This document shows, piece after piece, positions 24,661-33,222 of a DNA stretch of 64,000 nucleotides; position 1 is the stretch's first letter, and each line of letters starts with the position of its first letter. The notes beneath the pieces are model-generated. The model saw only the letters and a list, made by a program, of their open reading frames with translations. It was not told where the DNA came from and did not search any database. The stretch lies in the NCBI RefSeq assembly GCF_042648965.1, contig NZ_JBHRYJ010000005.1, positions 186,001-250,000 on the forward strand. Reading direction: 5' to 3'. The DNA is from Ferrovibrio xuzhouensis (GTDB taxonomy: Bacteria > Pseudomonadota > Alphaproteobacteria > Ferrovibrionales > Ferrovibrionaceae). The translations under genes and the position numbers were made by a program.

Positions 24661-25200
24661 ATGAATTGGCCCGATATTATTATCAATGGTACGACGCACT
24701 CTCTTGCGCACGTCCAGCCCTTCTCCTTCGACTACACTATTCCCGCTTCAGGTCCCTATCCTGAATTTCAACGGAAGATAAATGTTGTCTTCAGCTGCCA
24801 CTGCTTCACAGTCGACATCGCAAAGATTCATCCCCACTTGAGCGGGCGCAATCCGGCTGCATGGCCCGCGCAACTACAGTCACACAAAGTTCCAGATGCG
24901 AATGGTTATACGCGAATGTTCGACCCACTGAGGTGGAACACGTCGCTCAGAATTCGAGATATTGTTCGCTCGCTCGACCGCCGTCGATGCTTCATGCAAA
25001 AATCCGGTAACCTGATGACCGGCGATCCACAGCCCTTGCCAAAGTCAACTGCACCGGTGTTGGCGGTATGCGTCAGTCTTAAGCGGATCGACGCAACCAG
25101 CCTGCGCATGATTGTTGAAACGGCTCACATGCGACCGTCCGACAGGTTCCCGAGGGGCAATCCGATGCGCTTCATGGTATTCGCAAGGAAATCGCTATAG
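24661..25200 (+). CDS. Hypothetical protein
   Basis: This is a 179-aa protein, MNWPDIIINGTTHSLAHVQPF onward, with no signal or membrane helix and no motif I recognise. It contains a histidine- and cysteine-containing stretch (VFSCHCFTVDIAKIHPH) and an RDIVRSLDRRRCFMQ helix. Its base composition is intermediate. It is preceded by a palindromic site and followed immediately by a strong hairpin, so it is likely a single-gene unit. The length and defined flanks support a real gene. Confidence 0.55.
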   Translation: MNWPDIIINGTTHSLAHVQPFSFDYTIPASGPYPEFQRKINVVFSCHCFTVDIAKIHPHLSGRNPAAWPAQLQSHKVPDANGYTRMFDPLRWNTSLRIRDIVRSLDRRRCFMQKSGNLMTGDPQPLPKSTAPVLAVCVSLKRIDATSLRMIVETAHMRPSDRFPRGNPMRFMVFARKSL

Positions 25201-25229
25201 AAAAAAGGCCCCTCAATTTGAGGGGCCTT
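25201..25229. terminator. Intrinsic terminator, strongest for leftward transcripts
   Basis: AAGGCCCCTCAA pairs with TTGAGGGGCCTT around a single base. Six A residues precede the hairpin, so leftward RNA would end in a U-tract, whereas rightward RNA has none beyond CCTT. It begins directly after the stop codon of the 24661 gene. From here to 25666 I see only AT-rich DNA with a weak 82-residue frame (25345-25593) that lacks gene-like composition. Confidence 0.7.
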
Positions 25230-25666
25230 GGATCTCTCCTGGAATTTCTCGGAACCTCTTCCCTAGTTTGCTAGGTATGGCCACTCCGGGTGGGAACCAA
25301 CTTTTTGACGGCTGGCGGGCGGGTTCTATTTACGGCGGCGCGATATGATCGCTGTGCCACAAACATCCGATCGAAACCCCTTTGGGTGCTTTACAGCATA
25401 CTTCGTTCGACTCACTCCGTCAATTATCAAATTCGAAGCATACCGGTTTATTCCAATAAAATCAGTGATTTGGGAGCTATGGCGATGTGAAGGTATTTTC
25501 TGCTTTGAAGGCGCCGATGTGAACCTAAGTTATTTAAAAATCTATAAAATTCGAATTCAATGTAATCAAAATAAAATGTCCATCTCCTGTTGATTTTCGT
25601 CGCACTGCACGACATATTGCTGATAGCAAAGCTAAACGCCGTACCGGGAAACTGGGCGGCAGATCC

Positions 25667-25691
25667 TACGGCCGCCCGCAAGGCGGCCGTA
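25667..25691 (+). promoter_or_regulatory. 10-bp perfect hairpin before the DUF3800 gene
   Basis: TACGGCCGCC and GGCGGCCGTA flank the loop CGCAA. It is a very stable GC-rich stem in AT-rich surroundings, 24 bp before the DUF3800 start codon. It could be a terminator of upstream transcription (GTTGTTT follows) or a leader structure limiting expression. Confidence 0.5.
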
Positions 25692-25715
25692 GTTGTTTGG
25701 GAGGGGACCCAAACA

Positions 25716-26552
25716 ATGTATATTTGCTATATTGATGAAGCAGGTGATACAGGCGCGGTGAAAGCTGCAACGGACAGCACGCAGCCGATATTGGTGATTT
25801 CAGCGATATTCATAGAATACAGCCGCTTGCAAGCTTTTACCCAAGATTATATGGCAATGAAAGCAAGTCTTTTCCCAAAGCTAATGACAGGCTTGGGCAG
25901 TCGCTATTTAAGCCGAATTCTTCCCGAAATTAAAGGAGCCGAAATCCGGCGCAACGTCGGGCGCGGAAATTCGCGGCAGTACCGTCATGGTATCCGTTTT
26001 CTCGATGAGTCGGTCAGGCTCATGCAGTCCCATTACACAAGCATGGTTTCCCGCGTCTGGATAAAAGGTGTCGGCGAGCCGTTCGATGGCCTGCCGGTCT
26101 ATACCTCGTCAATTCAAGCGATTTATACCTACTTTCAAGCGTTTCTAACTCAAAGGCAGTCATTCGGCATGGTCATCGCCGATAGCCGAACCAAGGGTCT
26201 GAACGTTCCAGTTTCGCATTCCATCTTTACTCAAAAATTCCGCTCAGTAGGCGACTCTTACGACAGAATCTACGAGCTGCCTACTTTTGCGCATAGCGAT
26301 AATCATGCTGGTATTCAGCTGTGCGACACCTTGTGTTCGGCCCTCCTGTTCCCGATGAGCAGCCACGTATACTGCTCGGGTCACATTGATAATGTGCACG
26401 TGCAGGAAAAATTTGCAGACCTGAAGATTCGATACGGAACCGCACTCCGTAATCTACAGTTCCGATACCAAGACCCCCGCGGCAAGTGGAACGGTGGCGT
26501 GACAGTTTCAGACGCAATCGGCCGACGAAGCGGAAAGCTGCTCTTCACTTGA
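25716..26552 (+). CDS. DUF3800 domain protein
   Basis: This is a 278-aa protein starting MYICYIDEAGDTG, the diagnostic N-terminus of DUF3800, whose acidic residues suggest an RNase H-like nuclease fold. Later conserved points are FGMVIADSRTKG and HAGIQLCDTL, giving further acidic residues. DUF3800 genes are common in bacterial defence islands, but their activity is not established. The start at 25716 is chosen because it begins the domain and has GGGAGGGG upstream; translation from 25590 would run through the hairpin. The gene is AT-rich, like the TIR and MORC blocks, supporting transfer. It stands alone, with the remnant exonuclease convergent downstream. Confidence 0.82.
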   Translation: MYICYIDEAGDTGAVKAATDSTQPILVISAIFIEYSRLQAFTQDYMAMKASLFPKLMTGLGSRYLSRILPEIKGAEIRRNVGRGNSRQYRHGIRFLDESVRLMQSHYTSMVSRVWIKGVGEPFDGLPVYTSSIQAIYTYFQAFLTQRQSFGMVIADSRTKGLNVPVSHSIFTQKFRSVGDSYDRIYELPTFAHSDNHAGIQLCDTLCSALLFPMSSHVYCSGHIDNVHVQEKFADLKIRYGTALRNLQFRYQDPRGKWNGGVTVSDAIGRRSGKLLFT

Positions 26553-26596
26553 ACCTTCGCGTGATATCACCTAGTACGTGCAGCCGCATCCTTCGG

Positions 26597-26803
26597 CTAT
26601 AAACCATTCTTTTCCAGGTGATCGAGGGTCGGCTTGGCGACCTTCATCGAGGCTTTCTTGTTCTTCAGGCCGGTAGGCTTCAGCTCGCAGTAGAAGCCGT
26701 TGTCGATGTCGGTGACGGCACAGGCCCCAATCGAGAGCAAGCTGTATTCAGCCGGGACCGGGCCCGATGTCTCGATGTCGACCGATACAAAAATCTCGCG
26801 CAC
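26597..26803 (-). pseudogene. Truncated DEDDh 3'-5' exonuclease
   Basis: This is a 68-aa frame from a GTG start: REIFVSVDIETSGPVPAEYSLLSIGACAV. It contains the Exo I motif (DIET) of the DnaQ/RNase T superfamily. Full-length relatives run to roughly 180-200 residues with Exo II and HxAxxD Exo III motifs. Here the frame continues with an unrelated lysine-rich tail (KNKKASMKVAKPTLDHLEKNGL) and stops. Without Exo II and III it cannot be an active nuclease. It is most simply a gene cut by a deletion or insertion, marking a past rearrangement near the right end of the island. Confidence 0.65.
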
Positions 26804-26918
26804 TGTCCGAATCCTTGGTCTGTCTTGGCATCGCGCGCCCCTACCTGCGCGTAGAGAACAGGCACAAGCTTGGCTCGGCGCTCAGCACCTTGTCGTCTCG
26901 GAAATCGTGCCAGGGCGA

Positions 26919-27314
26919 CTACATCTGTATGTTCATTCCGCCCGCCATCAACTCAGGTGCCGCTTCGCCCGGATCCGCATTGGCCGCCTGGATGGCCGCA
27001 ATCAGCCGGATGACCGGCTCGATGTCCTCACCTGGCATCACCTCGAACATCTCGAGTGGGCGGTACCGCCCTTGGGCGGCCAGCCAGGCAACCGCGCCAA
27101 CCAACTTCGGGTCGGGCGGCCCCTTCGAGACGACCGGAACCACAGCCCCATAGACCCTGACGTCCGGCTTGGCCGCTTCGGCCGCCGCGGCAGCGAGAGA
27201 GGCTGCAAGGGCGTTCCGGATGGCGCCCGAGACCATTGGCAGCCTGAGGCACTCGACGGGCACCATGGGGGCATCCGGGCTGGCTAGCAGCAGGTACTGG
27301 TCTACTTGGAACAT
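26919..27314 (-). CDS. Hypothetical protein, alanine-rich
   Basis: This 131-aa protein starts at MFQVDQYLLLASPDAPMVPVE, with AAGGA 8 bp upstream of the ATG. It is rich in alanine (AALASLAAAAAEAAK), then VYGAVVPVVSKGPPDPKLVGAVAWLAAQGRYRPLEMFEVMPG. There is no signal peptide or clear domain. The GC-rich codon use fits the chromosome more than the island. The function is unknown, and it is the last gene before the ohr locus. The 353-bp gap up to ohr holds its promoter side, the ohr leader and one inverted repeat. Confidence 0.55.
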   Translation of the reverse strand: MFQVDQYLLLASPDAPMVPVECLRLPMVSGAIRNALAASLAAAAAEAAKPDVRVYGAVVPVVSKGPPDPKLVGAVAWLAAQGRYRPLEMFEVMPGEDIEPVIRLIAAIQAANADPGEAAPELMAGGMNIQM

Positions 27315-27572
27315 GGGCGCGGTCCTTGCGGTGTGCGATGCCCGAGGATGGCTGATCGGCTGGCAAGGGAGACAAATTGGGCGCCAAGGAAAACGGCCGA
27401 TTTCCGGCATTTTACGTGCGGGCCGATTTGCCCTGTTCGTAAGCCATTGATTTGAAATCAGGATTTTTTGCCGAGATGTCAGACTTTGTGGCAAAAGACG
27501 ACCATGTTCGTGGCGGAAATCCGAACCCCGTGGCGAACTACACAGCACTTCCCGGCTGCTGGTGACCCCCGT

Positions 27573-27591
27573 CACAAATATTTAGCTTGTG
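27573..27591. promoter_or_regulatory. Inverted repeat in the ohr promoter, candidate OhrR operator
   Basis: CACAA-N9-TTGTG lies 77 bp upstream of the ohr start within AT-rich DNA. OhrR, encoded just downstream, is a MarR-type repressor that binds AT-rich inverted repeats near ohr promoters. The match is to the general form, not to a strict consensus. Confidence 0.35.
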
Positions 27592-27667
27592 TCAAATTAG
27601 ATCGTGCGATATCTATTTGCCTGTAAGCGAATTCACCACCCTAACCAACCAACCAACGGAGTTTCCC

Positions 27668-28090
27668 ATGTCGATCACCCCGCTCTACAGCACCACCGCC
27701 ACCGCCACCGGCGGCCGTTCGGGCCGCGTCAGCTCGGCCGACGGCATCATCGACCTCGTGCTGGCGATGCCGAAGGAACTGGGCGGCCCGGGCAATGCGG
27801 CCAATCCGGAGACCTTCTTCGCCAGCGGCTATTCGGCCTGCTTCCAGGGCGCGCTCGGCCTCGTCGCCCGCAACCAGAAGGTCACCCTGCCCGAGGGCAA
27901 CACCGTCACGGTGACCATCGGCATCGGCAAGGACGAGACCAGCTTCGGCCTCAACGCCAGGATCTCGGTCAAGCTGCCGGGCATGGACAAGGCCGCCGCC
28001 GAGGCGCTGGTCGCCGCCGCCCACCAGGTCTGCCCGTATTCCAAGGCGACCCGCGGCAATATCGACGTCGCCCTCGAGACGGTGGTCTGA
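27668..28090 (+). CDS. ohr: Organic hydroperoxide resistance protein Ohr
   Basis: This 140-aa OsmC/Ohr-family peroxidase reduces organic and lipid hydroperoxides using a redox cysteine pair. Cys58 (SGYSACFQGAL) and Cys122 (QVCPYSKATRGN) are both present, with the conserved GR near residue 20. The length is standard. The start follows AACGGAGTTTCCC. It lies 70 bp before a MarR-type regulator in the same direction, the usual ohr-ohrR arrangement. The regulator's sensing cysteine suggests peroxide derepression. Confidence 0.95.
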   Translation: MSITPLYSTTATATGGRSGRVSSADGIIDLVLAMPKELGGPGNAANPETFFASGYSACFQGALGLVARNQKVTLPEGNTVTVTIGIGKDETSFGLNARISVKLPGMDKAAAEALVAAAHQVCPYSKATRGNIDVALETVV

Positions 28091-28160
28091 TCCGCTCTGA
28101 GGCAAGGCTCGCGGCGCCGGATGGACAGTCCCTCCGGCGCCGCCTACCCTCGGAATCACC

Positions 28161-28625
28161 ATGACCGACCAGACCACACCTCGCGGCCTTGATGACCAGC
28201 TCTGCTTCGCGCTCTATGCGGCGTCGAACGCGATGACGCGCATCTACCGCGAGCTGCTGGAGCCGCTCGGCCTCACCTATCCGCAGTATCTCGCCATGCT
28301 GGTGCTGTGGGAGCAGGCGCCGGTCAACGTGAAGACGCTGGGCGACCGGCTGCAGCTCGATTCCGGCACGCTGACCCCCATGCTCAAGCGCATGGAGCAG
28401 GCCGGACTGGTCAGCCGCCGCCGCGACCCGGCCGACGAGCGCCAGCTCGCAGTCAGCCTGACCGAAGCCGGCCAGGCGATGCGTCCGGCCGCCGCCCGCA
28501 TGCAGGCGGAGCTGGCCTGCCGGCTGCCGCTGCCGCTGGCCGATATCGTGCGGCTGCGCGGCGAACTGCAGGGCCTGGCCGCCGGGCTGAATGCCGGCCA
28601 GGCGACTGGCGGCCAGGCGGAATAA
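28161..28625 (+). CDS. ohrR: MarR-family peroxide-sensing repressor OhrR
   Basis: This 154-aa winged-helix protein has Cys15 in DDQLCFALYAASNAM, the reactive cysteine of OhrR. Further OhrR/MarR marks are YPQYLAMLVLWE, LDSGTLTPMLKRMEQAGLVSRRRDPADERQ (recognition helix and wing) and an alanine-rich C-terminal dimer helix. Oxidation of the cysteine by organic peroxide releases it from the ohr promoter. It immediately follows ohr. Confidence 0.93.
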   Translation: MTDQTTPRGLDDQLCFALYAASNAMTRIYRELLEPLGLTYPQYLAMLVLWEQAPVNVKTLGDRLQLDSGTLTPMLKRMEQAGLVSRRRDPADERQLAVSLTEAGQAMRPAAARMQAELACRLPLPLADIVRLRGELQGLAAGLNAGQATGGQAE

Positions 28626-28727
28626 TCCACAGGCTTCCGACCCCAAATCTGGGGTTTACGCTTGCTGCATCCACCAGATGTTGCGATAGTCTCCCCTGAT
28701 TGAATCGCTCTGCTGCGGGGAACTGTC

Positions 28728-29687
28728 ATGTCGCTTCTGGATTCCAAGCCGGTCTACAAGCCCTTCAAGTATCCGTGGGCCTACGAAGCCTGGATGACCC
28801 AGCAGCGCGTCCACTGGCTGCCCGAGGAAGTGCCCTTGGCCGACGACGTCAAGGACTGGCAGAAGAAGCTGACGCCCGGCGAGAAGAACCTGCTGACGCA
28901 GATCTTCCGCTTCTTCGTCCAGGCCGACGTCGAAGTGAACAACTGCTACATGAAGCACTATGCGCGGGTGTTCAAGCCGACCGAAGTGCAGATGATGCTG
29001 GCCGCCTTCTCCAACATGGAGACGGTGCATATCGCCGCCTATTCGCACCTGCTCGACACCATCGGCATGCCCGAAGAAGAGTATTCCGCCTTCCTCCGCT
29101 ACAAGGAGATGAAGGACAAATACGACTACATGCAGCAGTTCGGCGTCGAGACCAAGGCGGACATCGCCAAGACGCTGGCCGTGTTCGGCGCGTTCACCGA
29201 AGGCCTGCAGCTCTTCGCCTCCTTCGCCATCCTGCTGAACTTCCCGCGCTTCAACAAGATGAAGGGCATGGGCCAGATCATCTCGTGGAGCGTGCGCGAC
29301 GAGAGCCTGCACACCAATTCGATCATCAAGCTGTTCCGCACCTTCGTCGAGGAGAATCCGGAAGTCTGGAACGACGAGTTCCAGCGCGACCTTTATGTCG
29401 CCTGCTCGACCATCGTCGACCACGAGGATGCCTTCATCGACCTCGCCTTCGAGATCGAGGGCGTGCAGGGACTGACCGGTCAGGAAGTGAAGGACTACAT
29501 CCGCTGGACCGCCGACCGCCGCCTGCTGCAGCTCGGCCTGCAGCCGATGTACCGCATCGAGAAGAACCCGCTGCCGTGGCTCGATGCCATCCTGAACGGC
29601 GTCGAACACACCAACTTCTTCGAGAACCGCGCCACCGAATATTCCAAGGCCTCGACGCAGGGGTCATGGGAAGACGCCTTCGCGTAA
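28728..29687 (+). CDS. nrdB: Ribonucleotide-diphosphate reductase beta subunit
   Basis: This 319-aa class I small subunit houses the dimetal-tyrosyl cofactor. Ligands are Asp67, Glu98 and His101 (NMETVHIAAY), and a second ExxH in DESLHTNS. Tyr105 stands at the radical-tyrosine position relative to Glu98 and His101, so this is a normal radical enzyme. It works with the large subunit NrdA to make deoxynucleotides. nrdA is not adjacent; in many alphaproteobacteria it lies elsewhere or a short distance away. An intrinsic terminator follows at once. Confidence 0.94.
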   Translation: MSLLDSKPVYKPFKYPWAYEAWMTQQRVHWLPEEVPLADDVKDWQKKLTPGEKNLLTQIFRFFVQADVEVNNCYMKHYARVFKPTEVQMMLAAFSNMETVHIAAYSHLLDTIGMPEEEYSAFLRYKEMKDKYDYMQQFGVETKADIAKTLAVFGAFTEGLQLFASFAILLNFPRFNKMKGMGQIISWSVRDESLHTNSIIKLFRTFVEENPEVWNDEFQRDLYVACSTIVDHEDAFIDLAFEIEGVQGLTGQEVKDYIRWTADRRLLQLGLQPMYRIEKNPLPWLDAILNGVEHTNFFENRATEYSKASTQGSWEDAFA

Positions 29688-29713
29688 CGCAGGCGTGACG
29701 GGACAAGCCACAG

Positions 29714-29744
29714 CGGCCGGGACATACTCCCGGCCGTTTTCGTT
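29714..29744 (+). terminator. Intrinsic terminator of nrdB
   Basis: CGGCCGGGA and TCCCGGCCG flank a 5-base loop and are followed by TTTTCGTTT. It starts 27 bp after the nrdB stop and ends before the GNAT gene, separating the two transcripts. Confidence 0.85.
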
Positions 29745-29757
29745 TGTCAGGCCTGCC

Positions 29758-30288
29758 ATGATCGAACAACCGACCTATCGCATCCGCGCCGCCCGCCCTG
29801 CCGAGGCCGATATCCTGCGCGCCATCGAGAGTGCCGCCGGCCAGGCTTTCGTCGCGGTCGGCTATGGCGATATCGCGGAACAGGAGGACACGACCGTACC
29901 GGCCCTGCGCGCCGCCGCCGTGGCGGGCCGGCTGCTGGTCATCATCGACGCGGCGGACCACCCGGCAGGTTTCATCCTGTGCCGCGACCTCGACGGCGAC
30001 CTGCATGTGCAGGAACTCGACGTCCACCCCGACCATGCCGGCCGGCGCCTCGGTGCCCGGCTGCTCGATGCCGCCGGTGACATCGCGCGGACGCGCGGCC
30101 TGCCGGCGCTGTCGCTGACCACGTTTCGCAGCGTGCCGTGGAACGCGCCCTACTACGCCCGGCTCGGCTTCCGCGAGATGCTGCCGGGCGAATACGGCCC
30201 CGACCTGCGCATGGAACTGGCCCGCCAGCAGGCCGCCGGCTTCCCGATGGCCGACCGGGTGGCGATGCGGCGGGAACTCGTCTCCTAA
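29758..30288 (+). CDS. GNAT-family N-acetyltransferase
   Basis: This is a 176-aa acyl-CoA-dependent transferase. The core is YRIRAARPAEADILRAIE, then FILCRDLDGDLHVQELDVHPDHAGRRLGARLLDAA; the last part contains the R/Q-x-x-G-x-G/A-like pyrophosphate loop (GRRLGARLL). C-terminal NAPYYARLGFREM is typical of small-molecule GNATs. The substrate is unknown. The start at 29758 begins the domain; the longer frame from 29695 would lie in the nrdB terminator. It ends 4 bp into the convergent DUF1501 gene. Confidence 0.88.
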   Translation: MIEQPTYRIRAARPAEADILRAIESAAGQAFVAVGYGDIAEQEDTTVPALRAAAVAGRLLVIIDAADHPAGFILCRDLDGDLHVQELDVHPDHAGRRLGARLLDAAGDIARTRGLPALSLTTFRSVPWNAPYYARLGFREMLPGEYGPDLRMELARQQAAGFPMADRVAMRRELVS

Positions 30289-31484
30289 GCGCGAATGACG
30301 GCAGCCGGCGGCAGCGCGCCCTGGTCGGGGAACAGCGTCGCCAGCCCGGCGCGGCCGTCGAGGCCGAAATGCTGCGCGGCGATGCCCTTGTACAAGGCCG
30401 CCACATGCAGGGTCGGCGCGACATCGCGGCCCTCGAACAGCTGTGACTGGCCGAGGCCGGGCCAGTCGGCCAGCACGCGGCCGCCCTGGACCGCGCCGCC
30501 GAGCAGGAAGGCGGCGCCCGCCGTGCCATGATCCGTGCCGCCCGAGCCGTTCGGCCGCGCGGTGCGGCCGAACTCGCTGACAGCGAGAATGGCCGTATCG
30601 TGCCAGACCGGTCGCAACCCCTCGGCCAGCGTGGTCAGCACGGCGGCCAGTGCCCGGAACTGCTGGTCGAGGCGGTTGGTCTCGGCGCTGTGGGTGTCGA
30701 AGCCGTTGAGGTCGAGCACGGCGATGCGCGGGCCCATCGGCTGCACCAGCCGGTCGGCCGCCAGACCGGCCAGCGCGGTGGCGGCTTTGATGCCGCCGCC
30801 GAGGCCGTGCATCATCTCGTCGCCGTCATCGCCCGCGCCGAGCGCGGTATGCAGTGCCGGCCCGAGCTGCGCGTCGTCGTTCCACAGGCCGGCCATGCGG
30901 TCGAGGAACACCGCCGGCGCGCCGGGCAGCAGGTCGGGGGCGACCGAGGCCACCGGCACAGACCCGCGCAGCGCAAAGGGGATCGTCGGCCCGACCGAGA
31001 GGCCGAGCCGGCTGGCACCGTTGCGGCGCTCGACGGCACCGGCCAGCCGGCTGACCCAGCCGGCACTATGCGCGGTGGGCCGATCGAGGCCGGCCTCCAG
31101 CACGTCCTGCGCCTCGAAATGCGAGCGCCCGCGATGGCTGGTCGCCACCGCATGCACCGGCAGCAACTCGCCGGCGTCGTAATACGCCTTCAGCGGCGCC
31201 AGCTCGCGATGCAGCGCGAAAGTGCCGTCCAGTTGCACGGCATCGCCGGCATCGGCGAAATCTTCCCGCAGGGCCGCAAAGGCCGGATCGCCGACCGGCA
31301 GCAGCGCGGCCAGCCCGTCCATACCGCCGCGCAGGATCAGGAACACGAAGCGCTTCTCGCCCTGCGCAGTGGCCGGACTCGTGCGGGCGAAGCTCAGGCG
31401 CGGCGCCAGGCTGCCGGCGGCGGCGGCACCGCCCAGCAGATGCAGGGCGCGGCGGCGCGAGAGCAGATTGTGCGGATCGGTCAT
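30285..31484 (-). CDS. DUF1501 family protein, Tat-exported
   Basis: This 399-aa protein starts with a twin-arginine leader (LLSRRRALHLLGGAAAAGSLAPR), so it is probably folded and exported to the periplasm. The domain has VFLILRGGMDGLAAL, SHFEAQDVLEAGL, LDLNGFDTHSAE and AVSEFGRTARPNGSGGTDHGTAGAAFL. These motifs mark DUF1501, which resembles the alkaline-phosphatase/sulfatase fold. It pairs with DUF1800 immediately upstream, and the two families nearly always occur together. Their biochemical role is not known to me. The two genes read leftward with a 33-bp gap. Confidence 0.9.
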   Translation of the reverse strand: MTDPHNLLSRRRALHLLGGAAAAGSLAPRLSFARTSPATAQGEKRFVFLILRGGMDGLAALLPVGDPAFAALREDFADAGDAVQLDGTFALHRELAPLKAYYDAGELLPVHAVATSHRGRSHFEAQDVLEAGLDRPTAHSAGWVSRLAGAVERRNGASRLGLSVGPTIPFALRGSVPVASVAPDLLPGAPAVFLDRMAGLWNDDAQLGPALHTALGAGDDGDEMMHGLGGGIKAATALAGLAADRLVQPMGPRIAVLDLNGFDTHSAETNRLDQQFRALAAVLTTLAEGLRPVWHDTAILAVSEFGRTARPNGSGGTDHGTAGAAFLLGGAVQGGRVLADWPGLGQSQLFEGRDVAPTLHVAALYKGIAAQHFGLDGRAGLATLFPDQGALPPAAVIRA

Positions 31485-31517
31485 GGCATGTCTCCGCGTC
31501 TCATATCGGCGCCCCGA

Positions 31518-32903
31518 TCAGCGCCATTGGAATTCCGGCGCCGCCAGCACGGTGGCAACGGCGGCCTGGCGGCTTTCGGCACGGGCTACCGCCTGCCGCG
31601 TGTCGCTGCCGGCACTGACGCCGAGCGCGACGTCGAGCAGCTCAGCGGGCTCTTCCGGCGGCCGCAGCTTCTGGCCGGCGATATAGGCGAGCTCGATGCG
31701 CTGGCGCAAAGCATCGGGCGCCATCCAGTCATTGGCGCGGTCGGGCCAGCCGGCCGGCGACGGCGGCATGAAGGCGGGCTGGCCGAACTGGCGCAGCAGG
31801 GCCAGCAGACGCTGCGGCTGCATCTCCAGCCCGGTCAGCCGCGCGGCGGCAACGAGAAAGTCGCGCGGCGTGCGCAGCTTGCGGTTCTGCGGCTGCCAGG
31901 CCTCGGGCCGGGCGATCACGGCGAGCGCCATGGCACGCAGGTCGCCGCCGCTGTCACGAAAGGTATCGGCCAGCGCAGCCACCGCGGCCGGCGGCGGATC
32001 GTCGGCAATGAACTGGCGGGCCAGCTTTTCGGCAATGTGCTGCGCGGTGGCCGGATGGACCGCCAGCATGGCGAGCGCCGCCTCGCCCTGACCTGCACCA
32101 TTCTGCGGCTCGAAGACATGGCCGAGCAGCACCTGCGGGCCCGGCTCGTGGATGGCCGGCCGGAAGCAGAAGGCGCCGATGGTGCAGTCGTCGGCAGCGG
32201 TGCGGCCGAGCGACCAGCCGGTCAGCAGCTTCGCCAGCGCGATTACATCGGCCTGGGTATAGCCGGCGGCCGGGGTGACGGTGTGCAGTTCAAGCAGTTC
32301 GCGGCCGTGATTCTCGTTCAGTCCGACATGGCGGCGCTGGCCGGCGCGCGAATTCGGCCCGATCGAGGCGGCATTGTCGAGATACAGCAGCATGGCCGGA
32401 TGCCGGGTCGCCGCCAGCAGCATGTCGCCGAAGCGGCCGAAGGCGTGGGGACGGATCGCCTCGCGCTCATAGGCGCCGGCCATGGCGGCGACGATCTGCT
32501 GGCGCCCGGCCACGGTGAAATGGTTGGCCCAGAACTGCACCCAGCGCTCGACGAAGGGCGTGTCGCTCTCGGCCTGGGCGCGGAACAGCGCGGCGGCCTC
32601 TTCGCGGATCGCAGGCTGCAGCATCTCGCGGGCCGCCTGTGCCGCGCCGGCATCGCCCTGCTTCATGGCCTGGCGGGCGGCGAAAAACCGCGCGGCGTAA
32701 TCCTCGGCGCGCGGCAGGCCCTGCAGGGCGGCCGGCAGCGGTGCGGCCTGACCCGGCGGTGGCAGCTGGCGGCGCAGCCAGCCCTGCGGATCGGGACCGA
32801 TGGCCGTGACATCCTGCGGCCGCGCGCCGAAGCCGAAGCGGTTGGCGGCGATCACCGCATCCTTCGGCAGCGGGGCCCCGGACACTGGACTGCTGGGCAG
32901 CAT
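31518..32903 (-). CDS. DUF1800 family protein
   Basis: This 461-aa helical protein starts near ANRFGFGARPQD. The DUF1800 signatures are WVQFWANHFTV, MLLYLDNAASIG, GLNENHGRELLELHT and LAKLLTGWSLG. No confident signal peptide is seen. It is the upstream partner of the DUF1501 gene, with which it probably forms a functional pair. It is first in the leftward unit; its start lies next to a short tandem repeat in the divergent intergenic region. Confidence 0.9.
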   Translation of the reverse strand: MLPSSPVSGAPLPKDAVIAANRFGFGARPQDVTAIGPDPQGWLRRQLPPPGQAAPLPAALQGLPRAEDYAARFFAARQAMKQGDAGAAQAAREMLQPAIREEAAALFRAQAESDTPFVERWVQFWANHFTVAGRQQIVAAMAGAYEREAIRPHAFGRFGDMLLAATRHPAMLLYLDNAASIGPNSRAGQRRHVGLNENHGRELLELHTVTPAAGYTQADVIALAKLLTGWSLGRTAADDCTIGAFCFRPAIHEPGPQVLLGHVFEPQNGAGQGEAALAMLAVHPATAQHIAEKLARQFIADDPPPAAVAALADTFRDSGGDLRAMALAVIARPEAWQPQNRKLRTPRDFLVAAARLTGLEMQPQRLLALLRQFGQPAFMPPSPAGWPDRANDWMAPDALRQRIELAYIAGQKLRPPEEPAELLDVALGVSAGSDTRQAVARAESRQAAVATVLAAPEFQWR

Positions 32904-32970
32904 GGCGGATTCTCCGGCTGGCTATATCTCGGTCACGGGCGCGGCCGGCGAATCCTGCGGCATCCCACTG

Positions 32971-33018
32971 TCGATCATGGGGTCGATCATGGGGTCGATC
33001 ATGGGCGCGATTATGGCC
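32971..33018. repeat. 12-bp tandem repeat in divergent intergenic region
   Basis: There are three exact or near-exact copies of TCGATCATGGGG plus a degenerate fourth. The unit keeps frame, so the short rightward frame 32902-33057 would read SIMG repeats followed by a hydrophobic end; I do not count it as a gene. The surrounding 319-bp gap (32904-33222) contains the promoters of the DUF1800 unit and the aspartoacylase-like gene. Confidence 0.7.
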
Positions 33019-33222
33019 GTCCTGTGGCTGGCCCGCGGGGCGCCGGACCGGATATAACCGTGCGGTCGGCGATTTCCGCGCTTTTCCCTGATTCGCGCGA
33101 GTCACCGGCGCCTGTGACAAAAAACGGCGACACAGGATGTCGGTGCGACACAGGACGACAGCCTGTATCCGGTAACCTGCAAGCCCCGCCCACAGCACCA
33201 GACAGAGAGTCAGCATCCGACG

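Noticed and set aside
25345..25593. 82-codon frame upstream of the DUF3800 gene
   Set aside because: There is no ribosome site or domain, and the composition matches the surrounding AT-rich non-coding DNA.
4009..27600. Search for tRNA genes or long direct repeats as island attachment sites
   Set aside because: I found no tRNA and no convincing long repeat at both ends. The 11-bp CCGAACAGATT repeat is confined to the left side.
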